64,000 nt of DNA from Breviolum minutum Mf 1.05b.01 (GCA_000507305.1 DF239739.1:108255-172254), one strand, 5' to 3'. Numbered from the stretch's first letter, positions 12,492-23,334 are shown. Notes: a model not told the origin generated them from the sequence alone. Translations and numbers: made by a program.

Positions 12492-12669
12492 CTTCAAATG
12501 TCTTTCCAATTGAAGCACCCATGGATACACAAACCAACACGAAGGAGCCCATGGACAAGCAATCTTCCAGTCCAAAAACTGGAAAATACAGAGTCTGTTG
12601 TGCTGAGTTACGCCTTTGTAGGGACACAAAGCCGCTGGACATATTTTCTTTTGGATCTCTACTAACAGT
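12492..12669 (-). CDS. candidate exon
   Basis: After GTTAG: RDPKENMSSGFVSLQRRNSA then QQTLYFPVFGLEDCLSMGSF and VLVCVSMGASIGKTFE, GTACGC donor. An open plus frame overlaps (MDTQTNTKEPMDKQSSS), so strand is not certain. Confidence 0.5.
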
Positions 12670-12854
12670 CACCACCAGGATTACATTTCAGTACTCGGGA
12701 GCATCCTAGGACATGTTGTGAGATCTTGCAGTGATTCTATTTGTTCAATGGTGTACGCTTCCTATTTAATAAAGTCGTCACCTAGTATGATTATGTAGCT
12801 ACATGTTTGCATCGTGACCCTGCCCTGCCCATCACAATATTGAAGTGAGTCTTG

Positions 12855-12981
12855 AACAAGAACAAGAACAAGAACAAGAACAAGAACAAGAACAAGAACA
12901 ACAAGAAGAACAAGAAGAACAAGAAGAACAAGAAGAACAAGAAGAACAAGAAGAAGAACAACAACAACAACAACAACAACC
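12855..12981. repeat. AACAAG/AAGAAC compound microsatellite
   Basis: AACAAG, then AAGAACAAG and finally CAA units. Intronic by the model 12990-14017. Confidence 0.95.
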
Positions 12982-12989
12982 CTCTCCCC

Positions 12990-14017
12990 CACACAATCCA
13001 GATTCAAACACTTTCCAATCAGTGGCACCTTGATAAGGCTTGAAAGCTATGCACGTTTTGTAACGCCAGCCATGATTCAGAGATTTCACGACCTCCACAT
13101 GAATTTTCACAGGGGTGAAACGGTGGAAATGACCCGGCGCCAAATTTTGGTTGGCTGAATTTTAGGGGATCTTTTCTTTAAGCAATGTAAATATAATGTT
13201 GATCCAAACTTATAGTGTCTATAGCTGATAGTCTATAACTATCAGAATCACTATCTAACTCCTGCTGGAGGAAGTGGATTTCAACATGGAAGGATGGTGT
13301 GGCAGGTGAACCCTCCGGATGGTTGAACAGTTTGAAATGATATGAATACCCTCCCTGAAACTAACATGGCACCTGGAAAAGGAGATTCCTATTGGAAACC
13401 ATCATTTTGGGTGCTATGTTAGTTTCAGGGAGGGTAGATCAAGACACAATTTCAAGCACCCGTACAACGTGAAATGTTGACACAAAAATCAGCAACATCC
13501 GGGGGGGAAGGGTCGGGCATGACTTCCTGCACATGATGGGATTGAATGCATGATCTTTCAGCTTTCAGCAGCTTGTCGCAAGATGTTTTTTCCAGTGGTT
13601 TTTTGTTTACAATGGAAAATATCTGGATCTGGATCTTTCTGGTTTTTTCACATCCAGCCCCCCCCCAAACAAAACATGTAAAACCTTCCCCAGGATTTTG
13701 ACCACCAAAAAAATTACAACTCGAATCAAACAAAGCAACTCACTGACATGGAATCTCCCACCTCTTTCCTTCTAGGTGGTGGTTTTTTCCCACCCATCTG
13801 AAAAATATGCAACCGTCAAATTGGGTTCATCTTCCCCAATTTTCGGGGTGAATAATGCAAAATATTTGAGTTGCCACCAGCACCCAGGTTTTCTTTTCTG
13901 CAAAAATACATGGGGTGCCAAGGTGCTATAATCCATGTGTTGATCAAAGCTCTTCGACCGTTGCAGTGCCAAAATGTGTAAACCATCCTTAGGAAAGAGA
14001 ACATCACCTTTGCCAAC
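12990..14017 (-). CDS. four linked exons of an unrecognised protein, one intron is a family A element
   Basis: Exons: 13884-14017 (VGKGDVLFPKDGLHILALQR to HVFLQKRKPG), 13744-13771 (RKEVGDSMS), 13460-13622 (IFSIVNKKPLEKTSCDKLLK to CVNISRCT) and about 12990-13154 (NQNLAPGHFHRFTPVKIHVE then VVKSLNHGWRYKTCIAFKPY). All three junctions keep frame. The first intron, 13772-13883, is exactly a family A element; the third contains a family D element (13348-13437). Donors are GTGCTG, GTGAGT and GTGCTT. The end of the last exon, next to the GAACAA repeat, is not resolved. No family recognised. Confidence 0.7.
13348..13437. repeat. family D palindromic element inside an intron
   Basis: TACCCTCCCTGAAACTAACA ... 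TGTTAGTTTCAGGGAGGGTA, 90 bp, nearly perfect arms; lies in the intron 13155-13459. Confidence 0.9.
13772..13887. repeat. family A element acting as an intron
   Basis: CTAGGTGGTGG ... CCAGCACCCAGG. On the minus strand the 112 nt 13772-13883 run from GTGCTGG to CACCTAG, and the exons on both sides join in frame. Confidence 0.8.
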
Positions 14018-14195
14018 CTCTCCCGTTAGCTTTTCCTCAAAGATTTGAATGGATCAATACATGGCTCCCCCCCAAAACCCAAAAAACAACAGCTAATTGC
14101 TAATTACATGCATTGAAAAAAAGCAGCTCCCAACAACAAAGCCTTGCAGCTTGGTTGAAACACTGTTGGAATCATATTCTCGTCATATTCACATC

Positions 14196-14440
14196 GGTTC
14201 AAAAATTGCTTTGTTTTCTGAACTGCGTTGGAAAATCAATCTCAATCATATAATTGAACTCTTTTTTGGTGGCTTCAGAGACTATACAGCAAAAATACCC
14301 GGACCAAAGCCAACTCCAATTTATATGGACATCGTGACATCGTTTTTCAGTGCAGTGTTGCAGGAGTCGTTGAAGTTGTGAGGATGTTTCTCCTTTGTCT
14401 TTTTTGTTTGTTGTTCTCTTCCCAATGTCACAAGAAGATG
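14196..14440 (-). CDS. candidate exon
   Basis: Long open frame with ETSSQLQRLLQHCTEKRCHD then VHINWSWLWSGYFCCIVSEA and TKKEFNYMIEIDFPTQF, closing at a TGA. Borders not resolved. Confidence 0.5.
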
Positions 14441-14650
14441 TTTTTTTCGGGAAAATATATGGAAAGTAGGCCTTTAACAAGTAAGAAGTATTAAAAGTTG
14501 ATATCAACTACAGTGACCATCTTTCTTGGGGCAAAATCCGAGATGTTCAGGTCCTAGTTGTGAAACAAACCATCCCAAGTTCTGTAAATTCTTGTCTTTT
14601 TTCAAATGCTCATGACAACGGTAAAAAACCGTATTGCCATAAACACTCAC

Positions 14651-14929
14651 CCGATATTTCCGTACTTTTCAAGAATTACACCCCTGGAAGGTTACCATAG
14701 AACCTGAAAATGCTACAAAATGATTTTCCTTTTCCAGGCCCCTATTTTGACATGAACCAGCCTTTCATCTTCCAGGGTGTTTTTTTCCATCATCTTCCGA
14801 GCAGCAAAGGTCTTGGTTTCCGCGAACTTCTTGGGCAGTTTGCTGGTGATCATCCGCGCCTGTTCTTCAAAGTTGGCCCTGAGACACAAGCTGAGCACGG
14901 ACCTTATTTCACCCCTGGTGTTTTGTCCA
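14651..14929 (-). CDS. two linked exons separated by a family B element
   Basis: Exon 14762-14929 (168 nt) follows a TTTTTTAG acceptor: GQNTRGEIRSVLSLCLRANF then EEQARMITSKLPKKFAETKT and FAARKMMEKNTLEDE. With a GC donor (AAAG/GCTGG) it joins in frame to 14651-14683 (GVILEKYGNI), which ends at a perfect GTGAGT. The 78-nt intron lies wholly inside a family B element, and the last codons (TLEDE) come from that element. Not recognised. Confidence 0.65.
14672..14781. repeat. family B element containing a GC-AG intron
   Basis: ACACCCCTGGAAGGTTACC ... CAGCCTTTCATCTTCCAGGG. On the minus strand, GCTGG to TTCCAG (14684-14761) can be removed with the frame kept. Confidence 0.75.
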
Positions 14930-15180
14930 CTAAAAAAAGTGATGTTTTTCACCGTGGTGTTTTGCCAGGCATCAAATCTGTGGGTTGAAAATTGGAGTTG
15001 TATCTATAATTTATAAATATATATATATATATATCTGTTCTGTAAATATATATATATATATACCATGTTTATCCCTGTTTTGGGTTGGTGTGGGATGTTG
15101 ATTTTAATGGTGAACGTTTGAAGCAACCCCACTAACCAAGCACTCACCAATGAAAAAAAAACAAATCAACCCAATCTAAT

Positions 15181-15280
15181 CTAGTTGGTGGTTTCAACCC
15201 AGTTGAAAAATATTGGTCAAAATGGGAATCATCCCCAAGTAGGGGTGAAAATAAAAAATATTTGAGTTGCCACCACCTAG
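15181..15280. repeat. family A element with TAAT duplication
   Basis: CTAGTTGGTGGTTTCAACCC ... GCCACCACCTAG between TAAT copies. Borders an open minus frame. Confidence 0.85.
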
Positions 15281-15700
15281 TAATAAGCAAAATCCACCAT
15301 TCATAACATCTATCCACACTGATCCCCAATCCCAATCCATATCGATCAATCTTTCAAAAAAACGACCTCGATTCTTCTGCTTCCCCAAAGGCCGTCCTGG
15401 CAACAAAAGAGACAGATCCACCTGTTGGAAGTTGGAAGCACCCTTTTGGCTTAAGGATTTTAGTGGATATCTCAAATATACTACACATATTACTGATATA
15501 CTGATATACTGATGTTCAATGATTTCATGAATAATCAACTTATACATAACATGCCGCATGGTAGACTCGTTTTTATCATACACGAGTTCGAGCCATTGAA
15601 GCTGATCATCTTCCTGGGGTGAAGGTGAACCCCTTGAAACATGGCATTTCTCCCGCGGGAGAAACTGCTCAAAGGTGACGTTTTTAGTCCTTAGACAATG
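15281..15700 (-). CDS. candidate exon(s) ending at a family A element
   Basis: Open frame of about 140 codons with two protein-like parts: NVTFEQFLPREKCHVSRGSP then EDDQLQWLELVYDKNESTM near 15550-15690, and NFQQVDLSLLLPGRPLGKQK then RGRFFERLIDMDWDWGSVWI near 15285-15430, with an AT-rich middle that may be an intron. It ends at the border of the element 15181-15280; joining across that element gives a stop at once. Confidence 0.5.
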
Positions 15701-15714
15701 TGACAAATAGGGAA

Positions 15715-16170
15715 GTGTAGGATATTGTTGCAGGGATGATTAATCTATTCAACTTACATCGTCCAAAAAATTAGCAGGTGTTTTTCATGTTTTCCGATGA
15801 CAACCACGTAAGGGTCCTACTACATACGCCCACAGGGCCGTCATGATTTACCTAGATTACACTTCCTTCAATCCAAATGGGAGGATATCTCCAAGACTAA
15901 TCTTGTTTCGCTCTATCCACAACGAATACCAGGACCATCAGTTCCACTGAACCAAATCACCATGGAAGCGTCCTTGTAAACAAACAGCGAGCTTTGGCTG
16001 GAAAATACACCAGGATGAAATTGATGATGATTCATGCAATTTAATTTTTGCGGAGAAAACAAGTGGAGATATTATAATAGTTGATTATTCAGGTAAGGTA
16101 AGCAAAAAAAAAACCTTACAGGATTTCATGGGCCTTTTCCCACCCCTTTGCCACGAAACTATCACCCTAT
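15715..16170. other. no supported gene
   Basis: Probably intron; no palindromic element or convincing exon seen. Confidence 0.5.
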
Positions 16171-16174
16171 CACC

Positions 16175-16333
16175 CCTTCCGTTCCACCCCAACCCAACTC
16201 CCCCCAAACTTCGATATCTTGGGGCCTCAACAGCTGATGACAAATGTTTTTTTCCTTCTTCTCTTCATGGGTGTAGCGTTTGATGGCCTGAAACTCAGCT
16301 GCTTGGTAGTGGGTTGGTCCCCGAAAATCGACC
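16175..16333 (-). CDS. candidate exon
   Basis: AG acceptor followed by G: VDFRGPTHYQAAEFQAIKRY then THEEKKEKNICHQLLRPQDI. The charged second half looks like a coiled coil. 3' border unclear. Confidence 0.6.
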
Positions 16334-16568
16334 CTAAGACCCAAGGATTCGTCTTAAGGATTGTCAAAAATTTCAGCCCCAACAAAAAAGGTCCGGTCTG
16401 TTTTTTTGGTGGATTCTCCGGAGCACAAAACTTCAAATCATTTCTGGAGGATTCCGTCAGGTAAGTGAAGATGATTTGATTTCAGGGGGGGGATGAAGAA
16501 GTGATGCCCATCTAGAATGAAAAGTCTGAGCTTCAGGGTCCAGGGTACGTTTTTTTGCGGCTACGACT

Positions 16569-16886
16569 CAACCAACCAAAAAGAATCAGAACGAAACATC
16601 GGGAGAAGATGTTTAAAGGTGTCAAACAAACCTAGGGACCTAGTTGGTGGTTGAACCAACCCCTTTGAAAAAGATTCGTCAACATGGGTTCATCTTCCCC
16701 AAATCAGGGTGAACGTAAAGAATATCTGAGTTGCCACCACCCAGAAACATATAATAGATAATAAAGATCATAAAATCCATATAAGTGGGATTCCTCTGAT
16801 CCTAAACCATCATCTATGGGATGCTTTAGTTGTGTGATGTTGCATCCCAACTCACTCTGGATGACAAAAATTATTCTGTCAACTGG
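16569..16886 (-). CDS. two linked exons with a family A element as intron
   Basis: Exon 16741-16886 (PVDRIIFVIQSELGCNITQL to LYGFYDLYYLLYVS) ends TCTGG at the element, and exon 16569-16639 restarts with G in frame (SLGLFDTFKHLLPMFRSDSF). The 101-nt intron 16640-16740 is exactly the element: GTGGTGGC at one end, CCAACTAG at the other. Not recognised. Confidence 0.65.
16640..16744. repeat. family A element acting as an intron
   Basis: CTAGTTGGTGG ... GCCACCACCCAG. The minus-strand intron 16640-16740 coincides with it. Confidence 0.8.
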
Positions 16887-17092
16887 CTCGAAGCGCAAGA
16901 GTCGCCGGTGAATTTAGTAAGGTTCTTCAATGCCGCCTCTAAAAAAATCTAGAAATATGTAAGCATCCTCATGTCCAAATCTTTCCATGGATATGAAAAC
17001 AAAAATCACTGATTTTGCCCTCCAAAAACGCTGCCATGTTCAACTCAAAAGGTAAAAGAAAAAGGTGAGAAAAAAACATGAATGAAACCTGC

Positions 17093-17200
17093 GGAGAGAC
17101 CGTCTCCACATCTGAGCAATCTGAACGGATCTGCTTCCTTGGCCCTATTTGATCGGGAAGCAATTGACGAATTCATGGCCGCAAGGTTTTTTGGGGGCAT
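17093..17200 (-). CDS. candidate exon, possible N-terminus
   Basis: Reads MPPKNLAAMNSSIASRSNRA then KEADPFRLLRCGDGLSA to a GCAG/GTTTCA donor. No acceptor is seen before the ATG, so this may be a first exon, or the acceptor was missed. Confidence 0.5.
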
Positions 17201-17414
17201 TTTTTGGTGTCGGATTTTTCAATCCTTAACGCTAGACTTGGGGTTTTTTCCGTGGCAAATTGGAAGTTTCTGAAGTTTACTCGTTTGGGACAAGAAACGC
17301 AACCAACTGGAATGTTGACTACACCCAATGTATGGAAACATCAAAACCACGACAAAAAAAAAACATGAAAAAAAAACGATATGCATAACCTCAGACCAGT
17401 TGCTTGGATTATCA

Positions 17415-17490
17415 TTAAGCTTTGCAATTTTTTGCTAAGAAATGGGCGGAGTTTAAGTCGAATCTGGCTCCAAAGATACCCCTTGGTGGT
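17415..17490 (-). CDS. possible small exon, strand unsure
   Basis: AAG acceptor followed by G, then IFGARFDLNSAHFLAKNCKA and a possible GC donor. An open plus frame (NLRPVAWIIIKLCNFLLRNG) with a GTACGC donor overlaps. Confidence 0.3.
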
Positions 17491-17734
17491 TAGCATAAGA
17501 TCGCAGGTACGCTCCCTACACCTAACATGTTTCCGCCTGAAAAATGGTGCTTGCAAGATGAGTTTCCTTTTGGGGCAACAGGCCTATTTTCAAGGTGCTA
17601 TGTTCTGATAGTTTTAAGATCTTTCGGGGAAGGTATATTTATAGAAACACGTACTCAGGCAAAGGACCCAAAAAAAAAGTTCAACCTTTAATCTTCCTAC
17701 TAAATATCTGGCCAAATTATAATATTTCACCAAC

Positions 17735-17968
17735 CTAGGTTTCCATCCCTTACTAAGCCGCCATTTGGGGTGAAAACTTGTGTGAGGTCGCTATACTTTG
17801 ACCAGAAATATGTAATCCCCAAAAAGTTTAAAGGTTTGCCATTGGCTGAGTCAGAAAACATATTTGCGCCCCCGGTCAGAAATCCGAGATTTTTTGTGTT
17901 TTTTTCGGCTCCGATTTTGCCCAGCCCAAAAAAAGCCAAGGTACACATGTCAAGCGACAGCTCTGCAC
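17735..17968 (-). CDS. candidate exon, 234 nt
   Basis: AG acceptor and GTTGGT donor enclose 78 open codons: AELSLDMCTLAFFGLGKIGA, then NTKNLGFLTGGANMFSDSAN and GKPLNFLGITYFWSKYSDLT, ending TPNGGLVRDGNL. One of the longest clean exons; no family recognised. Confidence 0.65.
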
Positions 17969-18179
17969 CTCGAGACTGTGAGGTTTTTCACATGTCCGGG
18001 TGGCCAACTGTTTACAACTGTTTTGTAATATATATATATATATATAAATATACCTGGAACCCAACTGACCTCTATTCTTGAAGGTCAACCCTCCAAAACA
18101 AGGCCCTTTTCAATCAAAACAATGGTCATTTGGGTTCTGGGTATCTATAAATATATATCCCACCGGATTTCATAGGATC

Positions 18180-18292
18180 ATGATCCATAAGTCCCTGGAA
18201 GATTTATATATTATATACCTACATGTTGGGTTTATCTTTATGGCAAATGTAGCGGTAAATATACCAGGTCCCATGGATCCTAATGTATACCG
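18180..18292. repeat. family F element, diverged
   Basis: Middle CCTACATGTTGGGTTTATCT and right end TACCAGGTCCCATGGATCCT. Confidence 0.7.
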
Positions 18293-18389
18293 AAGGTTTG
18301 CCAACATTCCAATGTTTTCCAATTGAACTGGCTTGAACAATTTTAATTTCAGCCACCCACAACAAAAAAAATCGAAGATGCATCCAACA

Positions 18390-18653
18390 ACTTCAGTGTG
18401 GATAAATTCAAAGCAAACATGCGTTGTTGCGTTTCTGTATTTATGCATGCGCGTGGGTGCAACCATTTTCAAAAGCTCAGCAACAGCCTCTTGGTTCGAT
18501 TCCGCCGAGACACGTATTCGCGAACAAAGATGCTCAAATCCTTGGGATTTTTCCAGGGCCGGCTCGCAGGGATCAAGAATTTTACGGAGCGCTCCAAGCG
18601 TACCAAAGGCCGGGCCAACAACCGAAAAATGTTGAAAGTAAACCTTGAAATCC
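18390..18653 (-). CDS. candidate exon, helical protein
   Basis: AG acceptor followed by G, then DFKVYFQHFSVVGPAFGTLG, ALRKILDPCEPALEKSQGFE and SAESNQEAVAELLKMVAPTR. Spacing of Leu and Ala suggests helical repeats. Other frames are open on both strands, but this has the best composition. 3' border approximate. Confidence 0.6.
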
Positions 18654-18871
18654 CTGAGCCAAGAGGGACAAAAATCATTGAAATTTTTGGAAATCACTCT
18701 CATCCCCATCCCCCCAAAAACAGTTTAACTTGGAGTTTTTTAACAGCTCCCCCTGAAAAATGGGGCATATAGGTCGCGTTAATCTGTTAATCCAAGAAAC
18801 ACGGATGGATCCGCCAAACCTTGGTAGGGACACCAAGACTCACGAAAGGCAAACTTCACTCCGAAGTATCC

Positions 18872-18988
18872 TTGTTGGTGGTTGATGTTCAACCCATCTT
18901 TAACAAAAATATGCGCAAGTCAAAATGGGAGATTTTCTTCTTCCTCAAATTTTTGGGGCGAATGTATAAAAGTGTTTATTCAGTTGCC
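18872..18988. repeat. decayed family A element
   Basis: TTGTTGGTGGTTGATG ... AGTTGCCACC with the family core AAAATGGGAGATTTTC. Confidence 0.6.
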
Positions 18989-19297
18989 ACCAAAGGCTTG
19001 ATTCGCTGGGGAATCGCATGAAACACAAGTTGATCAAAAGCAGGATGTTTAGTCACAAATCAGATCTGTCTGGATGGAACCTGTTGTTGCTGCTCAAAGA
19101 TGTCTGTGAATTTTGTGAGCTGTATCGCCAAGTTCTGTCTATTTTTCCCTCAATCCTAAACGCGGGTTGAGGAAGACAACGCACGCACATCTTGAAACAA
19201 GAGTGCTGTGTATATGATGGATTTTAACAACCTCTTTTAAATAAAACATGTAAACTTCATGAACATTCAACATTCATCTTCTATTTGACATTTTTTC

Positions 19298-19425
19298 CCC
19301 CACCCATTTGAACAAAAATATGCGAAAAAAGTCGTCAAATTGGATATATCATCATTTCCCCAAGGGTTCGGTCTGAAAATTAACCATAAAAAAGCTGTGA
19401 GTTGCCAGTTGCCACCAGCTGCGTC
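19298..19425. repeat. decayed family A element
   Basis: CCCCCACCCATTTGAAC ... GAGTTGCCAGTTGCCACCAG; left end lost. Confidence 0.55.
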
Positions 19426-19439
19426 CTTCACCATTCCTT

Positions 19440-19539
19440 TGTTCCAAGTGGCTCTACGGCACCGCCGAACTGAATTGCATGGATCATGGCGGACGTGGCA
19501 TCTGCTACACCCACCTTCGAGGGCGAGATATTCAGCTGG
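19440..19539 (-). CDS. candidate exon, strand unsure
   Basis: Minus: EQTTSQLNISPSKVGVADAT then SAMIHAIQFGGAVEPLGTKE before a GTGAAG donor. Plus: GTAELNCMDHGGRGICYTHL. Both are GC-rich and open; limits approximate. Confidence 0.4.
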
Positions 19540-19607
19540 CTTGTCGTTTGTTCATCTACCGAGGGTTTTGGATATCAAAAAATAATTAATGTATCTGGGC
19601 AAATTAC

Positions 19608-19720
19608 GATACCCTCCGGTAAACAAACACAGCAATGGAAAATCCCCATCTTGAATAGGAAATACATCTTCAAATGGTGGATTTTACATTGCTATGTTAG
19701 ATTACCGGAGTGTAACTCCT
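19608..19720. repeat. family E palindromic element
   Basis: ATACCCTCCGGTAAACAAAC ... GCTATGTTAGATTACCGGAG. Confidence 0.75.
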
Positions 19721-20209
19721 AAACCTGAATGTTTCGAGGATTTGGGGGGGGATTCCCTTACGAACAACCACAATTTCAGGTGACCTCGGCGGGTTGGTCG
19801 CTATAATTTGCCCAGTGTCTCAATGGTGCACCATTGAGTGAGCGAAGCGATAAACAGCCAAAGCCCATCCAACAGCTATTTGTGTGCATGATGTTGTTCT
19901 CATCTATATGACCGAAACATGCAACACACAGCATCATTGCAGTTGATAAGAGAACTACTCTTAAAATTGGCGCTGGTTTCAACATGTTTCAACCCAGAAA
20001 TTAAGAAATATTTAAATAAATTAAAATATGAATATCAAAGTTCATTGGACATCCACTTAGACCATCTCAAAGTAATGGAAATGTCAAGTTTTCACTTTTT
20101 ATTCCTTTTTTAGGACCCTGGATTCTTTGCAAACAAAAAAATCTTCTTTGAAGACTGCCAACGGTTGATTAAAAAATATATATGTAAATATATGTAAATA
20201 TTATATAAC

Positions 20210-20428
20210 ATCATATATCTGTTCATATCGCCAAAATGTGGCGAAGCCTTTTGAAGGGTCTCCTCTCCAAAATATGCATCCATTGGCTTCCTCCCATACA
20301 GTTTGAAAATCAAAATGTGTCCCAAAGCAGCAAGCGCCATGCATAGCCATGCCTGGTAATTCTCGTGTTCTGGAAGTTCCCACCATCCAAGGCCCAGATC
20401 CATCTCGCCTTTTTGGGCATTCAAATTC
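20210..20428 (-). CDS. candidate exon with a membrane segment
   Basis: 219 nt from an AG acceptor (followed by G) to a GTTATA donor: NLNAQKGEMDLGLGWWELPE, then ENYQAWLCMALAALGHILIF, KLYGRKPMDAYFGEETLQKA. AWLCMALAALGHILIF is long and hydrophobic enough for a transmembrane helix. Not recognised. Confidence 0.65.
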
Positions 20429-20669
20429 CTGACTGTTGCTCAAGTCGCCAGCGCGATCCAAGCGACCCCGGGGTTTCAGCATGGGGGAAGACTTGAAGAT
20501 TTGGTGCAAGTGTAGGGGTTTTGAGGCGTTTCAAAGTGTTGGTGCTTTTTGTTTGGAGGGGAAAAAATGGCCCTTAGCCCTGATAAATTACGAAATCCCA
20601 TATACAGTATACACCTGGACCTTTCAATTTCATATCGGCACCAAACAATATGAAGACTGTGCTTCATAA

Positions 20670-21227
20670 AACATGTATCACTATACATGCAAAAATCAGA
20701 TCAGCAATAGATCAACAAGCTTAACATCTCCAATCCGTATCCTTGTCCATGCCCAGAATGGTTCCCACACAAATTCCCCATGTACGCTTTATTTTTCACA
20801 TCATTTCATAGGAAGTAGGTTCGTTCCGGAAGCAAGTTATTCACCTTCATCCAAATAATTTTCTCACCAACTTCTTGGGTCTTTTTTAGTCATAGGAAGT
20901 GAAGGCATGATATTCCAATACAACTGGTATGTCGTTCAGTTGTTGCAACTGAGTTACTCAGAATCTGTCTATCGACAAGGAGAAAAAATGCTCATCGGCC
21001 CATCAGCCCATCCCTACTTAAAAATCTGATTCGATGTAAGTTATCTATGAAAACATGTTATTCTGTATCTATAAAAATAAGGTCAGTTTCAATGGCACAA
21101 CAATTTTCGAAGAACATCCATGAGATTGGTACATGGCATCTGTGATGCGAGGTACCAAAGTATCAAAAAACATTCTACAACATCTTGTCATGTTGTCAGT
21201 TCTAGAACATGCAGGGTTCTAGTCGCT
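20670..21227. other. no supported gene
   Basis: AT-rich sequence without clear exon or palindrome. Confidence 0.5.
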
Positions 21228-21333
21228 AAGGATCCATGTATGGTATAACGGTATATTTACCTACATGGATGGTTGATTTTTTTTATGGTAAATGTAGGTT
21301 AAATATTTATACCAGTCCCATGGATCCTTAGGG
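21228..21333. repeat. family F element
   Basis: TAAGGATCCATGTATGGTAT ... TACCAGTCCCATGGATCCTTA. Confidence 0.85.
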
Positions 21334-21369
21334 ATTTGAACTCCAATGAACGGGCTCTCAACCATCTTC

Positions 21370-21467
21370 CCCATCTTTTTTGCGGCCAAGAAAACGCCAT
21401 CCGCCAGGAGCAAAAGCGCACAGCGTGGCGTTCCCATTGTGCCACGGTGCTCAGGACTTTTTTCACC
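21370..21467 (-). CDS. candidate exon
   Basis: A run of T and CCAG acceptor followed by G, then VKKVLSTVAQWERHAVRFCS and WRMAFSWPQKRWGRW. GC-rich. 3' end not resolved. Confidence 0.55.
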
Positions 21468-21639
21468 CTGGAAAAAAAAACATCAAGGCGAAGGATTTGA
21501 TTTTTTGCCGTCGGTCCCTTTTTGTTGATCCTTCGACCTTTGGACTTGTTGAAAGAAATTTTGGAAAAAATCCTGTTGTTTAATGGAACAAATTGGGAAG
21601 AAAACGCATGGAAATGATGATGGAGGATTCAAATTAAAA

Positions 21640-21772
21640 CTGAAAACCATACAAAACGACCCTGCTTTTATTGGAAAGCATCCTCAGCTCTAAACCCGCT
21701 GATGGTAGAGATTCACCCCCGGCGTTTTTCGTTTCTGTCGTCCCGTTATTTCGGGCTCCATTCCAACCTTCT
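21640..21772 (-). CDS. possible exon
   Basis: AAG acceptor then WNGARNNGTTETKNAGGESL and PSAGLELRMLSNKSRVVLY before GTTTTC. Composition only moderately convincing. Confidence 0.35.
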
Positions 21773-22023
21773 TTTACCTTCCTCCAACTAGTCATGCTTC
21801 AGTGCAAAATGGATACCTCCAAGAGTCGATATCTTCCCTTCTCCTTTTGATACGGAATGATACGGACATACACATAGATTCATATGTATAAAAACATTTT
21901 ATTTGCACATTGTACAATTATACACTCACACAGAGATTAGGGGTTTACCATGGTTTAGGTCTGCATTCATTTATAAATGTCCCAGCCTTTGTCCACTAAA
22001 CCATTACCCAATGTAAAACTCAC

Positions 22024-22127
22024 CTAAACCTTGGCCCCAAAGTCCACGAATCTGGCTTCCCCCACATATTGTGCGTGGCCAGTCTCTGCAAACTCTCTTG
22101 TAAGCCTTTCATCTGCGTTCTTCGCAC
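22024..22127 (-). CDS. candidate exon
   Basis: 104 nt, TTTCAG acceptor and perfect GTGAGT donor: VRRTQMKGLQESLQRLATHN then MWGKPDSWTLGPRF. Not recognised. Confidence 0.65.
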
Positions 22128-22129
22128 CT

Positions 22130-22850
22130 GAAATCTGGCAATTGAACGCGTTCATCATATATCATATCATATCTACAAATGGTTTTGGGGGATGGCAACA
22201 TAGGTCGTTCAGACCACAACGATGTCAAATTTCAAAGATGAGCTTATTTTCACATCTCATCTAAAGTTTCCTATTTTTCCACAAGAACACCACTTCGTTG
22301 AAAAACATGGCTGAAAAAGGGATGCTTCTGATTCTGCGAGCTTAAAAGCAAAACAAGAATTGCACTAAATTTGTCTAAACATATTATATTGTCAAACGAA
22401 GTCTCAACAAGAAGCGTTGACAAGCCATACTGATAGCTCATACTGATTTCTAGTTGTGAAAAGGAGAAAGATACAACGCGGAAAAAACACATACACATTT
22501 GGATTCAAAGTAAAGTAATCATCATACATCATACACAATCATACGCTATGAGAAACGAAAATTTGCAATGATACAATAAAGACATAGTGCACAGTACCAA
22601 ACAAAATGATGATACTATAACATCGTCTATAATATGCAATAAATCAACATAACATGACAAATCACAAGTATAAATACTGCCGTAACACTGTAATTATATG
22701 ATATTGGAGCTCCATTTTGGCATAATTTCGGCGCATCATGTTTTCCTTATTTATACATCTCCCAAAAAATGACTCCGAATTTCACTTTCCAAGAAAGCTG
22801 TTGTCGGTGCACGGGGGTGTTCAACATCCCCCCCCCAAAAAAAAAAAAAA
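22130..22850. other. no supported gene
   Basis: AT-rich, many short CATACA motifs; a run of C and A at 22830-22850. Confidence 0.5.
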
Positions 22851-22856
22851 CTACTC

Positions 22857-23039
22857 CAGTTGCTCCTTATGTGGTTTGGAAATCATCGTTTTCAGGTTTC
22901 CAGTTATTGATCCATCCCCTGTTTTCCGTATCAACTCGGGGCTTCCTATGAAGGCAACCAGCCCCCAAAGTTTGGCAAGTTGAAGGCTGAACTCGGGTCG
23001 TTTTTCTCCCCCATGGAAATAAGCACCAAGAAGAGAATC
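22857..23039 (-). CDS. candidate exon
   Basis: AG acceptor, then ILFLVLISMGEKRPEFSLQL, AKLWGLVAFIGSPELIRKTG and DGSITGNLKTMISKPHKEQL, to a GTAGTT donor or a TAG stop. Either a new start at the internal ATG or a continuation of the exon upstream. Confidence 0.55.
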
Positions 23040-23072
23040 TTCGGAATTGATGTATATAAAACTCAGTTCTCA

Positions 23073-23218
23073 ATGATTTTGTGCCCAAATTTCCGGATCA
23101 TTTTGTGGTCCCCAAAAATATGACAAGCCCTTCCTCCCAGCAAGAAGATGCTTAGGCTTTCCACGTCTGGAGTTCCAAGGAACCGCCCGAGCATTGAGAT
23201 TGCAAAGAGCCTTCCATA
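23073..23218 (-). CDS. candidate exon
   Basis: AG acceptor then YGRLFAISMLGRFLGTPDVE, SLSIFLLGGRACHIFGDHKM and a TGA after about 50 codons; the donor may lie before the stop. Leu-rich. Confidence 0.55.
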
Positions 23219-23288
23219 CTAGCAGCGCGACCTGGCCCCCCCGGGGGTTGAGTCACGAGACATCGTTTTCCCGGCCACCTATATACCC

Positions 23289-23334
23289 TCTGGGTTCAAC
23301 TCAAACATGGACACTGGAAGCCGTCCACAGGCCT
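23289..23334 (-). CDS. possible small exon
   Basis: AAG acceptor followed by G: ACGRLPVSMFELNPE, then GTATAT. Too short to judge by itself. Confidence 0.35.

Noticed and set aside
23220..23250. Run of C and G suspected as a terminator
   Set aside because: No bacterial or plastid genes are present; a rho-independent terminator makes no sense here.
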